Below are positions 1-13,322 of a stretch of DNA of 64,000 nt, piece by piece. The position numbers and the translations under genes are program-made. This stretch comes from Dyella telluris (GTDB taxonomy: Bacteria > Pseudomonadota > Gammaproteobacteria > Xanthomonadales > Rhodanobacteraceae). The notes beneath the pieces were generated by a model. The model was given only the letters and a program-made list of their open reading frames with translations, made no database searches and had not been told where the DNA came from. The stretch lies in contig NZ_CP060412.1 of NCBI RefSeq assembly GCF_014297575.1, positions 1,736,001-1,800,000 of the forward strand. The letters are read 5' to 3'. Each line of letters begins with the position of its first letter. Position 1 is the stretch's first letter.

Positions 1-359
1 TGACTCTCATCGAAAGTCAGCAGATTGAAAGGGCGATAGTCTGCTGCCGACGCAAGCAACGTCTTTGCATGCGCCACGGCACCGCCCTCGCCGGCCAGGT
101 AGTCCAGCGACAGCAATCCGCGCGAACGCCCCAGTTGCGGGTCGCGCGGATCGCGTACGTTGGTCACCACGCTGCAGCGACCGTCGTCGGTTACGCCCAG
201 CCAGGTGCCGCCGGCTTCCAGATCCTTGCCGGCGACGATGGCAGGTGTATCCCAGCGCGCCAGCGGAAGACTGGGACGCGCGTGGAATTCGTCGCGGTTG
301 CCGATCAGTACCAGGCGCCAGCGCGGATGCGCATGCCAGGCGAATGCAATCACACACAT
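1..359 (-). CDS. NRDE/TANGO2-family protein (DUF833), 5' part only
   Basis: Read leftward from the ATG at 357-359, 119 codons stay open to the window edge, so the C-terminal part is missing. The family signatures are all there: NRDEF at residues 21-25, GKDLEAGGTWLG at 44-55 and TNVRDP at 66-71. Cys2 directly follows Met1, as expected if the Cys is an N-terminal nucleophile; that mechanism is family inference. The family (TANGO2/DUF833) has no well-settled bacterial function. The gene lies 75 bp downstream of mgsA on the same strand, so co-transcription is possible. Family assignment is firm; role is unknown. Confidence 0.9.
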   Translation of the reverse strand, partial: MCVIAFAWHAHPRWRLVLIGNRDEFHARPSLPLARWDTPAIVAGKDLEAGGTWLGVTDDGRCSVVTNVRDPRDPQLGRSRGLLSLDYLAGEGGAVAHAKTLLASAADYRPFNLLTFDES

Positions 360-434
360 GGGGGCCATCTCCGCACGGTAACGGTGTTCACCATGAAGCC
401 AGGCGAGCGCACAGTATGCGCCCGCCGCCCGCGA

Positions 435-1304
435 TCAGCCGCGGGCACGCAACGTCGCGGCAGCCGCCCAGCGAGCCGCCACCTTGGGCGAGGTCATGCA
501 TACCGCATCGTCAGTGCGCGTGGTCACGGCACGTTCGAGCAGTTGGATATCGGCCTCGTGCTGGCGGGCCACATGCGGATCTTCGAAGAAGATCGCGCGC
601 TGGCAACGGCGCTCGAGCACCAGATCGGCGATCTGCGCATCGCCGCCCATCGGGCCGCTCTGATAACGCTCCACCCACGCCTTGTCGGTCGGCCAGCCGC
701 GACTCCACGCCAGCTCATTCAGGCGCTGACCGGTGGTGCCGGTGCCCACGCGATGCGAGAAGCGCGACAGCACGTCGAAATGCTCGGCGGCATAGGCCAG
801 CATCTGCGGCTTCATCGCGTCGTGGGCGATCAGTGCCAGCGTCTGCGACTCCAGATCATGAAAGACGTTGGCGCCCGGATCAGCCTCGAGGCCGGCGTGT
901 ATGCGCTCCATCTCGATCCAGTCGCGCGCCGTGGCTACCGTGGAAATGAAAGGCTTGCCGTGGATCACGCACTGGCGCTTCAGTGCAATGGCCTCGGGGA
1001 AGATCGACGACGGATCGACCGGATCCATCAGGTAGATCGCGCCGTCGAGCACGCGGTCGTCGCCCAGCCCCACCACCTCGGCCACCAGCTTCATCAGGCC
1101 GCCTTCGCGACCATACGGGTAGCGTCGCAGCGGCAGGTAGCGATCCAGATAACCCGCGCGGTGGATCGCATCGTAGGTACGTCCCACCGCGTGCAGGCCC
1201 AGCTCCAGTTGGCGAATACCGACTTCGCAGGCACCCAGCCAGCGAAACAGCGCGGCATCGGCGTGGGCGTGGTGCAATTGGTTGGCGGCAAGGCCAAGGC
1301 GCAT
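435..1304 (-). CDS. mgsA: Methylglyoxal synthase with an extra degenerate N-terminal MGS-like domain
   Basis: MgsA converts dihydroxyacetone phosphate to methylglyoxal and phosphate, a cytosolic bypass of lower glycolysis. The catalytic copy is residues ~155-289: AHD (H161, D162), TGTTG (189-193), SGPMGGD (217-223), FFEDP with D242, then H249 and D252. The protein has 289 aa, nearly twice the ~150 aa of E. coli MgsA. The first ~140 residues follow the same plan (HAVGRTYDAI, YGREGG, IYLMDPVDP, FISTVATARDWI) but lack most active-site residues, so this is a tandem duplication with one dead half. Start ATG 1302-1304; the upstream regulator gene ends 14 bp away on the same strand. Confidence 0.93.
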   Translation of the reverse strand: MRLGLAANQLHHAHADAALFRWLGACEVGIRQLELGLHAVGRTYDAIHRAGYLDRYLPLRRYPYGREGGLMKLVAEVVGLGDDRVLDGAIYLMDPVDPSSIFPEAIALKRQCVIHGKPFISTVATARDWIEMERIHAGLEADPGANVFHDLESQTLALIAHDAMKPQMLAYAAEHFDVLSRFSHRVGTGTTGQRLNELAWSRGWPTDKAWVERYQSGPMGGDAQIADLVLERRCQRAIFFEDPHVARQHEADIQLLERAVTTRTDDAVCMTSPKVAARWAAAATLRARG

Positions 1305-1318
1305 GTTCTATGACTCCG

Positions 1319-2134
1319 TCAGAGGGGTGTCCCGCCACCGTCAGGCAGCAGCAGGACGAGTTTCCAGTCGTTGTATCCGGCCGGCACCAGGGTCACCTGC
1401 GTATAGGCGACATGGCCGAGCCGGGGATGATTGAAGGTGCGCAGGCCGCCCTCGCGCGCGAGCACGCCCTGCGCATTCCAGTATTCCTCGAACGCCGGAC
1501 TGCCATGGCGCAATGCGTCCACCAGGTCCAGCAGTGTGACATCGTCCGGATACAGCGCCGTGTCAGCGCGAAATTCCGCCACGATGCGCTGCGCGCGATG
1601 CGCCCAGTCGGTGATCAGCGTGGGCGCCGATGCATCAAGGAACACGTAGCGCAGCAGGTTGTCGTCACCGCTGTCCGCCCATGCGGCGAACAGTTCGGCA
1701 GCGGGCGCGTTCCAGCTGCGTCGCCGCCAGCCGCGGTCCAGCAGATAGGCCGGCATGGGCACGCTGGCCACGGTGCGCTGCAGTTCTGCCGGCACGGGAG
1801 CATCCGTACCGGCGCCTTGCGGCAGGGGATCCCGACGACGTGCCAGCTCGAACAGGTATCCGCGTTCCGCCGGTGACAAACCCAGGCCATCGGCCAGTCG
1901 CGACAGCGCTTCTGCCGACAGGGCCACGTCGCGCCCCTGTTCCAGCCACGTGTACCAGGTAGTGCTGATGCCCGCGCGCTGTGCAATTTCCTCGCGGCGC
2001 AGGCCCGGTGTGCGCCGCCGTCCCCGCCCCTCGCCCAGCGACGCATCCGCCGTCGCCGCTTCGCGACGGGCGCGAAGAAAGCGGGCGAGCAGGCGATGCG
2101 GGTCGTTGGAGGAGTCCAGGGTGGTACCTGTCAT
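1319..2134 (-). CDS. XRE-type HTH regulator with MmyB/MltR-like ligand-binding domain
   Basis: A 271-aa regulator. Residues ~15-95 form a helix-turn-helix of the type RTPGLRREEIAQRAGISTTW followed by YTWLEQGR; the rest (AYLLDRGWRRRSWN, then LLRYVFLD and FNHPRLG) matches the PAS-like ligand-binding half of the MmyB/MltR family. The frame is open 43 codons further upstream, but ATG 2132-2134 is chosen because the HTH begins soon after and the longer start would cover the divergent promoter region. It is transcribed away from the methyltransferase at 2212, so it probably controls itself and that gene. The effector is unknown. Confidence 0.85.
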   Translation of the reverse strand: MTGTTLDSSNDPHRLLARFLRARREAATADASLGEGRGRRRTPGLRREEIAQRAGISTTWYTWLEQGRDVALSAEALSRLADGLGLSPAERGYLFELARRRDPLPQGAGTDAPVPAELQRTVASVPMPAYLLDRGWRRRSWNAPAAELFAAWADSGDDNLLRYVFLDASAPTLITDWAHRAQRIVAEFRADTALYPDDVTLLDLVDALRHGSPAFEEYWNAQGVLAREGGLRTFNHPRLGHVAYTQVTLVPAGYNDWKLVLLLPDGGGTPL

Positions 2135-2144
2135 ACCGGGATAA

Positions 2145-2159
2145 GTGCACAACTTACAC
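2145..2159. promoter_or_regulatory. Candidate operator between divergent regulator and methyltransferase
   Basis: Imperfect inverted repeat GTGCA-CAACT-TACAC with one mismatch between arms, inside the 77-bp gap between the start codons at 2134 and 2212. A natural place for the divergent XRE-type regulator to bind; inference only. Confidence 0.4.
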
Positions 2160-2211
2160 CGGACCATGACCCTGCTGACAATGCGTACGTCATCCCACCC
2201 GAGAGAAACGC

Positions 2212-2970
2212 ATGAATACGTCGCAGCAGCACTTCGTTGCCGGACAGTACGAACCGCGCGCACAGGATTACGTGAGCAGCGAAGTCCATCGCCAGGGCCC
2301 CGACCTCGATCAGATCGAGGCCGAACTGAGCCGTTTGCCGCCCGGCAGCGTACTGGATCTCGGCTGCGGCGGCGGCCATGTCACCTACCGCGTTGCCCCG
2401 CTGGCGCGCGAGGTGGTGGCCTGTGACGTCACCACCGGCATGCTCGAGGCGGTACGCCGCACCGCGACCGAGCGCGGCCTGCGCAACGTCACCGTGCAGG
2501 AAGCACCCGCCGAACGACTGCCGTTTGACGATGCCGCGTTCGACGTCGTGGTGGCCCGTTACACCACGCATCACTGGCACGACCGCGACGCCGGCCTGCG
2601 CGAGGCGCGACGCGTACTGAAGCGCGGCGGGCGTGCCATCTTCATCGACGTGACCTCACCCGAACACGCGCTGCTCGACAGCTGGCTGCAGACGCTGGAG
2701 CTGCTGCGGGATGTCTCCCACGTACGCAACTATCGGCTTACCGAATGGATGGCTGCACTCGCGGCAGCGCGCTTCGACGTGGATGGCATCACCCGGCGAC
2801 ACCTGCCGCTGCGCTTTGCCGACTGGGTGGCACGTACCCGCACGCCGGCACTGAACGTGGAGGCCATCCGCGCCCTGCAAGCCACGGCGCCCGATGAAGT
2901 GCGAGAACACTTCGCCATCGAGGCGGACGGAAGTTTCGTGCTGGACACCGTCACCTTCACGGCGAACTGA
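2212..2970 (+). CDS. Class I SAM-dependent methyltransferase (UbiE/Methyltransf_11 type)
   Basis: A 252-aa soluble enzyme with the Rossmann methyltransferase motifs: motif I VLDLGCGGGHVT at ~residues 47-58, the acidic end of strand 2 (VVACD), motif II/post-I LPFDDAAFDVVVARYTTHHW at ~103-122, and motif III LKRGGRAIFID. The substrate cannot be told from sequence; THHW is common in small-molecule methyltransferases. GAGAGAAACGC precedes ATG 2212. It stands divergent to an XRE/MmyB-type regulator, which suggests regulated expression, and convergent to gltD with a REP doublet between them. Confidence 0.88.
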   Translation: MNTSQQHFVAGQYEPRAQDYVSSEVHRQGPDLDQIEAELSRLPPGSVLDLGCGGGHVTYRVAPLAREVVACDVTTGMLEAVRRTATERGLRNVTVQEAPAERLPFDDAAFDVVVARYTTHHWHDRDAGLREARRVLKRGGRAIFIDVTSPEHALLDSWLQTLELLRDVSHVRNYRLTEWMAALAAARFDVDGITRRHLPLRFADWVARTRTPALNVEAIRALQATAPDEVREHFAIEADGSFVLDTVTFTAN

Positions 2971-2989
2971 TACCGGCTGAAGCGCCCAC

Positions 2990-3054
2990 TGTGGGAGCGC
3001 ACCCTGTGCGCGACGCTTTCGCAAAGGCACGTCGCGCACCGGGTGCGCTCCCAC
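2990..3054. repeat. REP doublet 1 (inverted pair), variant TGTGGGAGCGCACC
   Basis: Two inverted copies of the window's main REP unit, left 2990-3014 and right 3031-3054, separated by 16 nt, between the convergent methyltransferase and gltD genes. It can fold into a long cruciform or hairpin and may end transcription from both sides. Related copies lie at 12679, 20772, 21360, 36600 and 38129. Confidence 0.85.
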
Positions 3055-3070
3055 GGGGTTTTGGCGTGAA

Positions 3071-8949
<5,879 letters not shown>

Positions 8950-9034
8950 CTCGCCTCCCCAGGCCGATGGTTAGAGACGCGTTGTCCCAACGGCTCCGAA
9001 GGCGCCGCTGTCACGCGTCCATAGTGTGGATTCG

Positions 9035-9064
9035 AATAAAGCACAGTTTGGTGCGCCGCGTCAA
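9035..9064 (-). promoter_or_regulatory. Putative sigma-70 promoter of gltBD
   Basis: On the minus strand TTGACG (9064-9059) is followed after 18 bp by TTTATT (9040-9035), 5/6 and 4/6 matches to consensus. The predicted start near 9028 leaves a leader of ~80 nt before gltB. Confidence 0.5.
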
Positions 9065-9077
9065 AGACATCTTTACG

Positions 9078-9100
9078 TCCAAATGAAAGTTTCATTTGGA
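9078..9100. promoter_or_regulatory. Perfect 23-bp palindrome upstream of the gltB promoter
   Basis: Arms TCCAAATGAAA (9078-9088) and its exact reverse complement (9090-9100) surround a single G. The centre, 9089, is about 61 bp upstream of the predicted gltB start site, a classic activator position. The one-base centre and AT-rich arms fit a dimer-binding operator better than a terminator, although a T-run (9103-9109) follows on the plus strand. The divergent envC start is 215 bp away, so control of gltBD is more likely. Confidence 0.6.
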
Positions 9101-9314
9101 AGTTTTTTTGGCTTGGCAGCATCTCGTGCGTGATCTGCAACTCATTCCCGCCACGCGATAAACCCGAGGCGCGAACCGGTTCCGCCATGCAGGCAGGGCC
9201 GCGCGATGCATACCAGTCATCGCACTGGTGTTGCGATGATCGGCGCCTGACCGGACACAGCGCGCGGCGGCGGCCGGCTCGCGCGCCGTCATCAGCCTCT
9301 GTGATAATCGGCCG
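9101..9314. other. Rest of the gltB-envC divergent intergenic region
   Basis: Together with 8950-9100 this makes a 365-bp gap. Beyond the gltB promoter and palindrome no gene, RNA motif or long hairpin was recognised. GATAAT at 9303-9308 resembles a -10 box but lies too close to the envC ATG at 9315 to be convincing. Confidence 0.4.
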
Positions 9315-10514
9315 ATGCCAATACCACTCCGTCGTGCCCGCCCCCTCGCCTGCGCCGCCATCAGCGCACTCGCCCTTGTCGTCGCGGCCCAGCCCGCGTG
9401 GGCGCTGCAGGACAGCAAGACCAAGGCCGAGCAGGCCGAGGCCCAGAAGAAGCTGTCGGACGTGCGCAGCAAGATGGAGGCTCTGGCCAAGGAGCAGGCC
9501 GACACCGCCGCCAAGCGTGACAGCGCCACCACCGAGCTGGCCAAGCAGGCCAACGCCGTGGCCAGCGCCGCCAGGGCGGTGCGCGAGACGGATACCCAGC
9601 TCGCCGCCAAGCAGAAGCAGCTGGCCGACCTTCAGGACGAGCGCACCGAGCTGCAGAAGAACCTGGAAGGCCAGCGTGCCGCCATCGCCGAGCTGCTGAG
9701 GGCCACGTATGCCCTGGGCCAGGGCTCGGACCTGCGCCTGCTGATGGGCGACGACGACATTGCCCGCATCGCCCAGGCGCTGGCCTATTCCAAGTATTTC
9801 CAGGAAGACCGCGTGGCCCGCGTGCAGAAGCTGATGGGTGACCTGGCCCGCCTGCAGGACCTGGAAACCCAGATCACCGCCGAGCAGCAGGCCCTGCAGA
9901 CGGTTCGCGCCCAGCGCGAGACCCAGTCCAAGGCGCTGGAGCAGCAGCGCGCCGCCCAGGCCAGGCTGGTGGCCGACGCCGATGCCCAGTACAAGGACCA
10001 GGGCAGCCGCCTGGCCGCCCTCAAGCAGAACGAGGCCTCGCTGAACTCGCTGGTCGCCACGTTGCAGAAGGCCATCGACGAGGCCGCCCGCGAAGCCGAA
10101 CGCGCCGCCAAGGCCAGCGAGGGCAAGGCTGCGCCGCCGGCCGGCAAGGGCCTGGCCAACATCCGCGGCAGCCTGCCCTGGCCCGCCCCCGGCGTGGTCA
10201 ATACCTACGGCAACGGCGTGCTGATCAAGGCCCCGGGCGGAAGCGAGGTCAAGGCCGTGTCGTCAGGACGGGTGGTCTACGCCGCCTTCCTGCGTGGCTA
10301 CGGCATGCTGGTCATCGTCAGCCACGGCGGTGGCTGGATGAGCATGTACGGGAACAACGAGACCATCCTGCACGGCGTGGGCGACCAGGTCAGCGCCGGC
10401 GAAGCCGTCGGCACCGCCAGTGCCCCCACCGGCACCAACACCGGCGTGTATTTCGAGCTGCGCCAGAACAATCAGCCGGTGGACCCGCGCACGTGGTTGT
10501 CCAGGAAGGGCTAA
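9315..10514 (+). CDS. envC: EnvC-like murein hydrolase activator
   Basis: A 399-aa periplasmic protein: signal peptide ending near AQPAWA (residue ~30), two long coiled-coil stretches rich in Ala, Gln, Glu and Lys (~32-125 and ~160-275), then a LytM/M23 domain (~285-399). The M23 zinc ligands are degenerate: the usual HxGxD position reads NGVLIKAPGGSEV and the HxH position reads YGNNE. This is the known state of EnvC, which activates AmiA/AmiB amidases at the septum instead of cutting murein itself. It precedes a C-terminal protease gene, the common envC-ctp order in gammaproteobacteria. Length and layout match E. coli EnvC (~420 aa). Confidence 0.93.
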   Translation: MPIPLRRARPLACAAISALALVVAAQPAWALQDSKTKAEQAEAQKKLSDVRSKMEALAKEQADTAAKRDSATTELAKQANAVASAARAVRETDTQLAAKQKQLADLQDERTELQKNLEGQRAAIAELLRATYALGQGSDLRLLMGDDDIARIAQALAYSKYFQEDRVARVQKLMGDLARLQDLETQITAEQQALQTVRAQRETQSKALEQQRAAQARLVADADAQYKDQGSRLAALKQNEASLNSLVATLQKAIDEAAREAERAAKASEGKAAPPAGKGLANIRGSLPWPAPGVVNTYGNGVLIKAPGGSEVKAVSSGRVVYAAFLRGYGMLVIVSHGGGWMSMYGNNETILHGVGDQVSAGEAVGTASAPTGTNTGVYFELRQNNQPVDPRTWLSRKG

Positions 10515-10523
10515 GCGGACATT

Positions 10524-10543
10524 GACGCCGCCTGCGCGGCGTC
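10524..10543 (+). terminator. Hairpin after envC
   Basis: Perfect 8-bp stem GACGCCGC / GCGGCGTC with a CTGC loop, 10 bp after the envC stop. No T-run follows, so it may be a processing or pausing hairpin instead of a true terminator. Confidence 0.4.
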
Positions 10544-10656
10544 GCACGCTAACCTTCTTGTAGCGCATTGAATTTTCGCAATATCCGGCGGTCAAAGCGG
10601 CCATGCGACGCGGCCGCCGGCCACCCCCTAACACGCTTTACCGGAGTCTCCCATCC

Positions 10657-12033
10657 ATGCGGCTTTCCACCTTGAGCCTGGCCGTCCTGCTGCTGGCGGC
10701 GCCCATGGCGCAGGCGCAGACCGCGCCAGCCAGCACCCACGGCGCCAAGCCATCGGCCGGTAGCGCGCCCGCTGCGGCCTCGTCCGTGCCCGACCAGGTG
10801 GACCTGGACGACGTGCGCAACTTCAGCCGCGTGTACGAGATCGTCCGCCAGGCCTACGTGGAGCCGGTGGACAACAAGACCCTGATGAAAGCCGCCATCA
10901 GCGGCATGCTCACCGGCCTGGACCCGCACAGCGAGTACCTGGACAAGGACGGCCTGGCTGAACTGAACGAGGACACCACCGGCCAGTACGGCGGCCTCGG
11001 TATCGAAGTGCTGCAGGTGGACGGCACGCTGCGCATCATCGCCCCCATCGACGACACCCCCGCCTCGCGCGCCGGCATCAAGCCGGGCGACACCATCGTG
11101 AAGATCGACGGCAAGACGGTGGAGCCGGAGGACATCGACGACATGTTCAAGGCGCTGCGCGGCGACCCGGGCAGCAAGGTCACGCTGACCATCCTGCACG
11201 AGAAGAGTGACAAGCCCATCGACATGCCGCTGGTGCGCGAGAAGATCTCCGTGACCAGCGTGAAGACGCGCGAGCTCGAACCGGGCTATGCCTATATCCG
11301 CATCAGCCAGTTCCAGGACGATACCGCGCCGGATCTGGAGAAGAAGCTCGGCGAGCTGATCCGCAAGAACGGCGCGCAGAAGGGTGCCGTGCTGGACCTG
11401 CGCTCCAACCCGGGCGGCCTGCTTACCGCCGCCGTGGGGGTGAGCGATGACTTCCTCAACGCCGGCACCATCGTCACCACACGCGGCCGCCTGCAGGATT
11501 CCAACCTCAGCTTCGAAGCCCATCCCGGCGACCTGCTCAACGGCGCCCCGATGGTGGTACTGGTGGACAACGGCACCGCATCGGCGGCGGAGATCGTCTC
11601 CGGTGCGCTGAAGGACAACCGCCGCGCGCTGATCGTCGGCCGCCGCACCTTCGGCAAGGGCGTGGTGCAGACCGTGCTGCCGCTGGACAGCGACCACGCG
11701 GTGAAGATCACCACCGCGCGCTACTACACGCCCAACGGCACCTCCATCCAGGCCGAAGGCATCAAGCCGGACATCGCCCTGGCCGACCTCGCGGTGAACA
11801 AGGCCGACAGCGCCCCCAGCCTGGTCAGCTCCGAAGCCGACCTGCCCAATCACCTTGCCAATGAAGACGGCACGTCGAAGGGCAAGGACATCGACAACGA
11901 TGGCAGCGCAGAGAACGCCAAGCTCGCCACGCAGGACTATGCGTTGTCGCAGGCGCTGAATGTGTTGAAGGGGCTGGCGCTGAATCGCGCGCCGTATGGC
12001 CCGGCGGCGGCACCGGCTCCGACCAAGCACTGA
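10657..12033 (+). CDS. S41-family C-terminal processing peptidase
   Basis: A 458-aa periplasmic serine protease: signal peptide MRLSTLSLAVLLLAAPMAQA, N-terminal helical part with YVEPVDNKTLMKAAISGMLTGLDPHS, PDZ domain (~100-180; GGLGIEVLQVDG, AGIKPGDTIVKIDG), and the S41 core. Catalytic Ser309 lies in NGTASAAEI and Lys334 in TFGKGVVQT, the usual 25-residue spacing of the Ser-Lys dyad. ATG 10657, preceded by GGAG, is chosen over an in-frame start 18 codons upstream because it opens the signal peptide. Such proteases trim periplasmic substrates and often follow envC. The tail ~400-458 is poorly ordered. Confidence 0.93.
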   Translation: MRLSTLSLAVLLLAAPMAQAQTAPASTHGAKPSAGSAPAAASSVPDQVDLDDVRNFSRVYEIVRQAYVEPVDNKTLMKAAISGMLTGLDPHSEYLDKDGLAELNEDTTGQYGGLGIEVLQVDGTLRIIAPIDDTPASRAGIKPGDTIVKIDGKTVEPEDIDDMFKALRGDPGSKVTLTILHEKSDKPIDMPLVREKISVTSVKTRELEPGYAYIRISQFQDDTAPDLEKKLGELIRKNGAQKGAVLDLRSNPGGLLTAAVGVSDDFLNAGTIVTTRGRLQDSNLSFEAHPGDLLNGAPMVVLVDNGTASAAEIVSGALKDNRRALIVGRRTFGKGVVQTVLPLDSDHAVKITTARYYTPNGTSIQAEGIKPDIALADLAVNKADSAPSLVSSEADLPNHLANEDGTSKGKDIDNDGSAENAKLATQDYALSQALNVLKGLALNRAPYGPAAAPAPTKH

Positions 12034-12060
12034 TCGGCCGGCGAAGGCTTGCCGCATTTG

Positions 12061-12098
12061 CTCCCTCTCCTTTTCGGGGAGAGGGTTGGGGTGAGGGG
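12061..12098. repeat. Dispersed repeat module (CTCCCTCTCC hairpin), copy A
   Basis: CCCTCTCC and GGAGAGGG form a stem, followed by TTGGGGTGAGGGG. A near-identical module lies at 37484-37520. In both places it stands 200-300 bp before the left end of the long TIR element. Confidence 0.7.
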
Positions 12099-12125
12099 TG
12101 GGTGCTCGCGGGAACGTTTCGACAG

Positions 12126-12220
12126 CGTCATCCCGGCGCAGGCCGGGATCTAGGTTCCGTAGTGGTCGGCAATCGCCCCAGCGTTTCATTCTTTTGACCG
12201 TCATCCCAGCGAAAGCTGGA
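12126..12220. repeat. Two CGTCAT-type palindromic repeat units
   Basis: CGTCATCCCGGCGCAGGCCGGGATC at 12126-12150 and a diverged unit CGTCATCCCAGCGAAAGCTGG at 12199-12219. They belong to the family that also occurs at 23175, 37667, 44477, 59509 and 59893. Confidence 0.6.
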
Positions 12221-12299
12221 GGCGCTTTTCAACCGCCGTAGGGCGGGTCATCCAGTGCCTTTGCTCTGCGCCTTCGGTAGTCATGCCGGCGCCAGGTTG

Positions 12300-13118
12300 C
12301 CGCTTACGCAGCGGAGGCGTTTCGACCTCCTGCCGGAGGCCGAGTCACTTTTCTTTTGCTGGCCCAAAAGAAAAGTAACCCAAAGAAAATGGCCTTAAAG
12401 GCTGGCAGCATGCCGGTGGGATAAGCCCGAGCGGCTGAGGAACGCTGTTGCTTGGCAACCTCCGCCTCTACACAGCGGGTACTTCCAAGCGCTTCGCAAC
12501 GCGCCAAAGCGAAGAGGACTTAACGCGGAGCGTCGTGCCGCGAAGCGGCACATCCTTCCTTGCCCCTAGGTGGTTCACGTTGAACATCACCTATGGCTCG
12601 TCCTCTCCCGTTCGGGAGAGGACTGGGGTGAGCACTGAGGCGAGAAAGAAACGGGCTTCACACGGTGCGAGACACCCCTGTAGGAGCGCACCTTGTGCGC
12701 GACCGCAGCGCCATGTCGATACCGCTCCGTCAGGTGGTCGCGCACAAGTGCGCTCCTACAGACAAGCCAAGCCGGCAAGCCATACGCCGTCGCACCATGC
12801 GACGCGATGTGCAGCGCAGCTGCACGAGCCGTCCGCTTTTGACCTACCCCTCCCCTTGAGCGGCGGTGAGGGGCGGACGACAGGCCCGCAGGGGGATCGG
12901 CAAGGATGCCGATCCCTTTTCGACAGGACAGGGACGTCCTGTCGAAAAGCCCGGCCGTCCCTCACGCACTGGCCGGCTTCACCGGCCAGCGCCGCGATGG
13001 GGGTGCCTTTTCTTTTGGTTACTTTTGACGCGAAGCTAATCCCCGTGGGACTTTGGGCAAGCAAAGAAAAGTGACCCGGCCTCCGGCAGGAGGTCGGAAC
13101 GCCCGCTGCGCAAGCGGC
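12300..13118. repeat. Long TIR element, copy A (non-coding, hairpin-rich)
   Basis: About 819 bp, closely matching 37753-38551 in the same orientation. Its ends are long inverted repeats (left 12300-12389, right 13008-13118) with CCGCTTACGCAGCGG outermost and poly-purine/pyrimidine stems inside. Between them lie perfect hairpins at 12535-12551, 12602-12621, 12809-12825, 12893-12916, 12917-12948 and 12969-12989, and a REP doublet at 12679-12760. Open frames crossing it are not kept between the copies, so it is judged non-coding. A 24-bp insertion (13027-13050) interrupts its right end. No transposase is inside; mobility is inferred from the copies only. Confidence 0.85.
12679..12760. repeat. 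REP doublet 2, nested in element copy A
   Basis: TGTAGGAGCGCACC at 12679 and its inverted partner ending at 12760. The doublet holds the same place in element copy B (38129-38211), so it was already inside the element before the copies separated. Confidence 0.88.
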
Positions 13119-13322
13119 CAGGTCGCGTTAGCGCCAACCCCGAAGGCCAAGAACAAAGTCACTGGCCCCCGGCCCTTGCTCCCCTTTTATGGCGTTCGCA
13201 GAGGTGACGGCTCGTTTGAGGTGGCGCGGCTAGGTTGCCCCCTCACCCCAGCCCTATCCCCAGCAGGCACTGGGAATCAGGCGCTAAGCGTGTCTCTCAA
13301 CCCCTCAGCGCACAAATAAAAC
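13119..13322. other. Right flank of element copy A, no gene seen
   Basis: The first ~75 bp (to about 13195) still match the flank of copy B (AAGAACAAAGTCACT, then GGCGTTCGCAGAGGTGA), after which the two loci diverge. CCCCTCACCCCAG near 13238 is a reversed piece of the module at 12061. No coding sequence recognised. Confidence 0.55.

Noticed and set aside
9078..9110. Intrinsic terminator from the palindrome plus T-run
   Set aside because: The stem is AT-rich, would have an impossible one-base loop unless two pairs open, and no gene ends into it. An operator fits better.
12304..12507. 67-codon minus-strand frame ending in KVTRPPAGGRNASAA
   Set aside because: It lies entirely in the inverted end of the repeat element and recurs as a fragment at the other end (13053). 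It looks like the kind of repeat-derived hypothetical protein common in this order.
12448..13074. 208-codon frame in repeat element A, and the related 108-codon frame in element B
   Set aside because: The start region matches but the frame ends at different places and the sequence conservation follows hairpins and REP units, not codons. Treated as non-coding.
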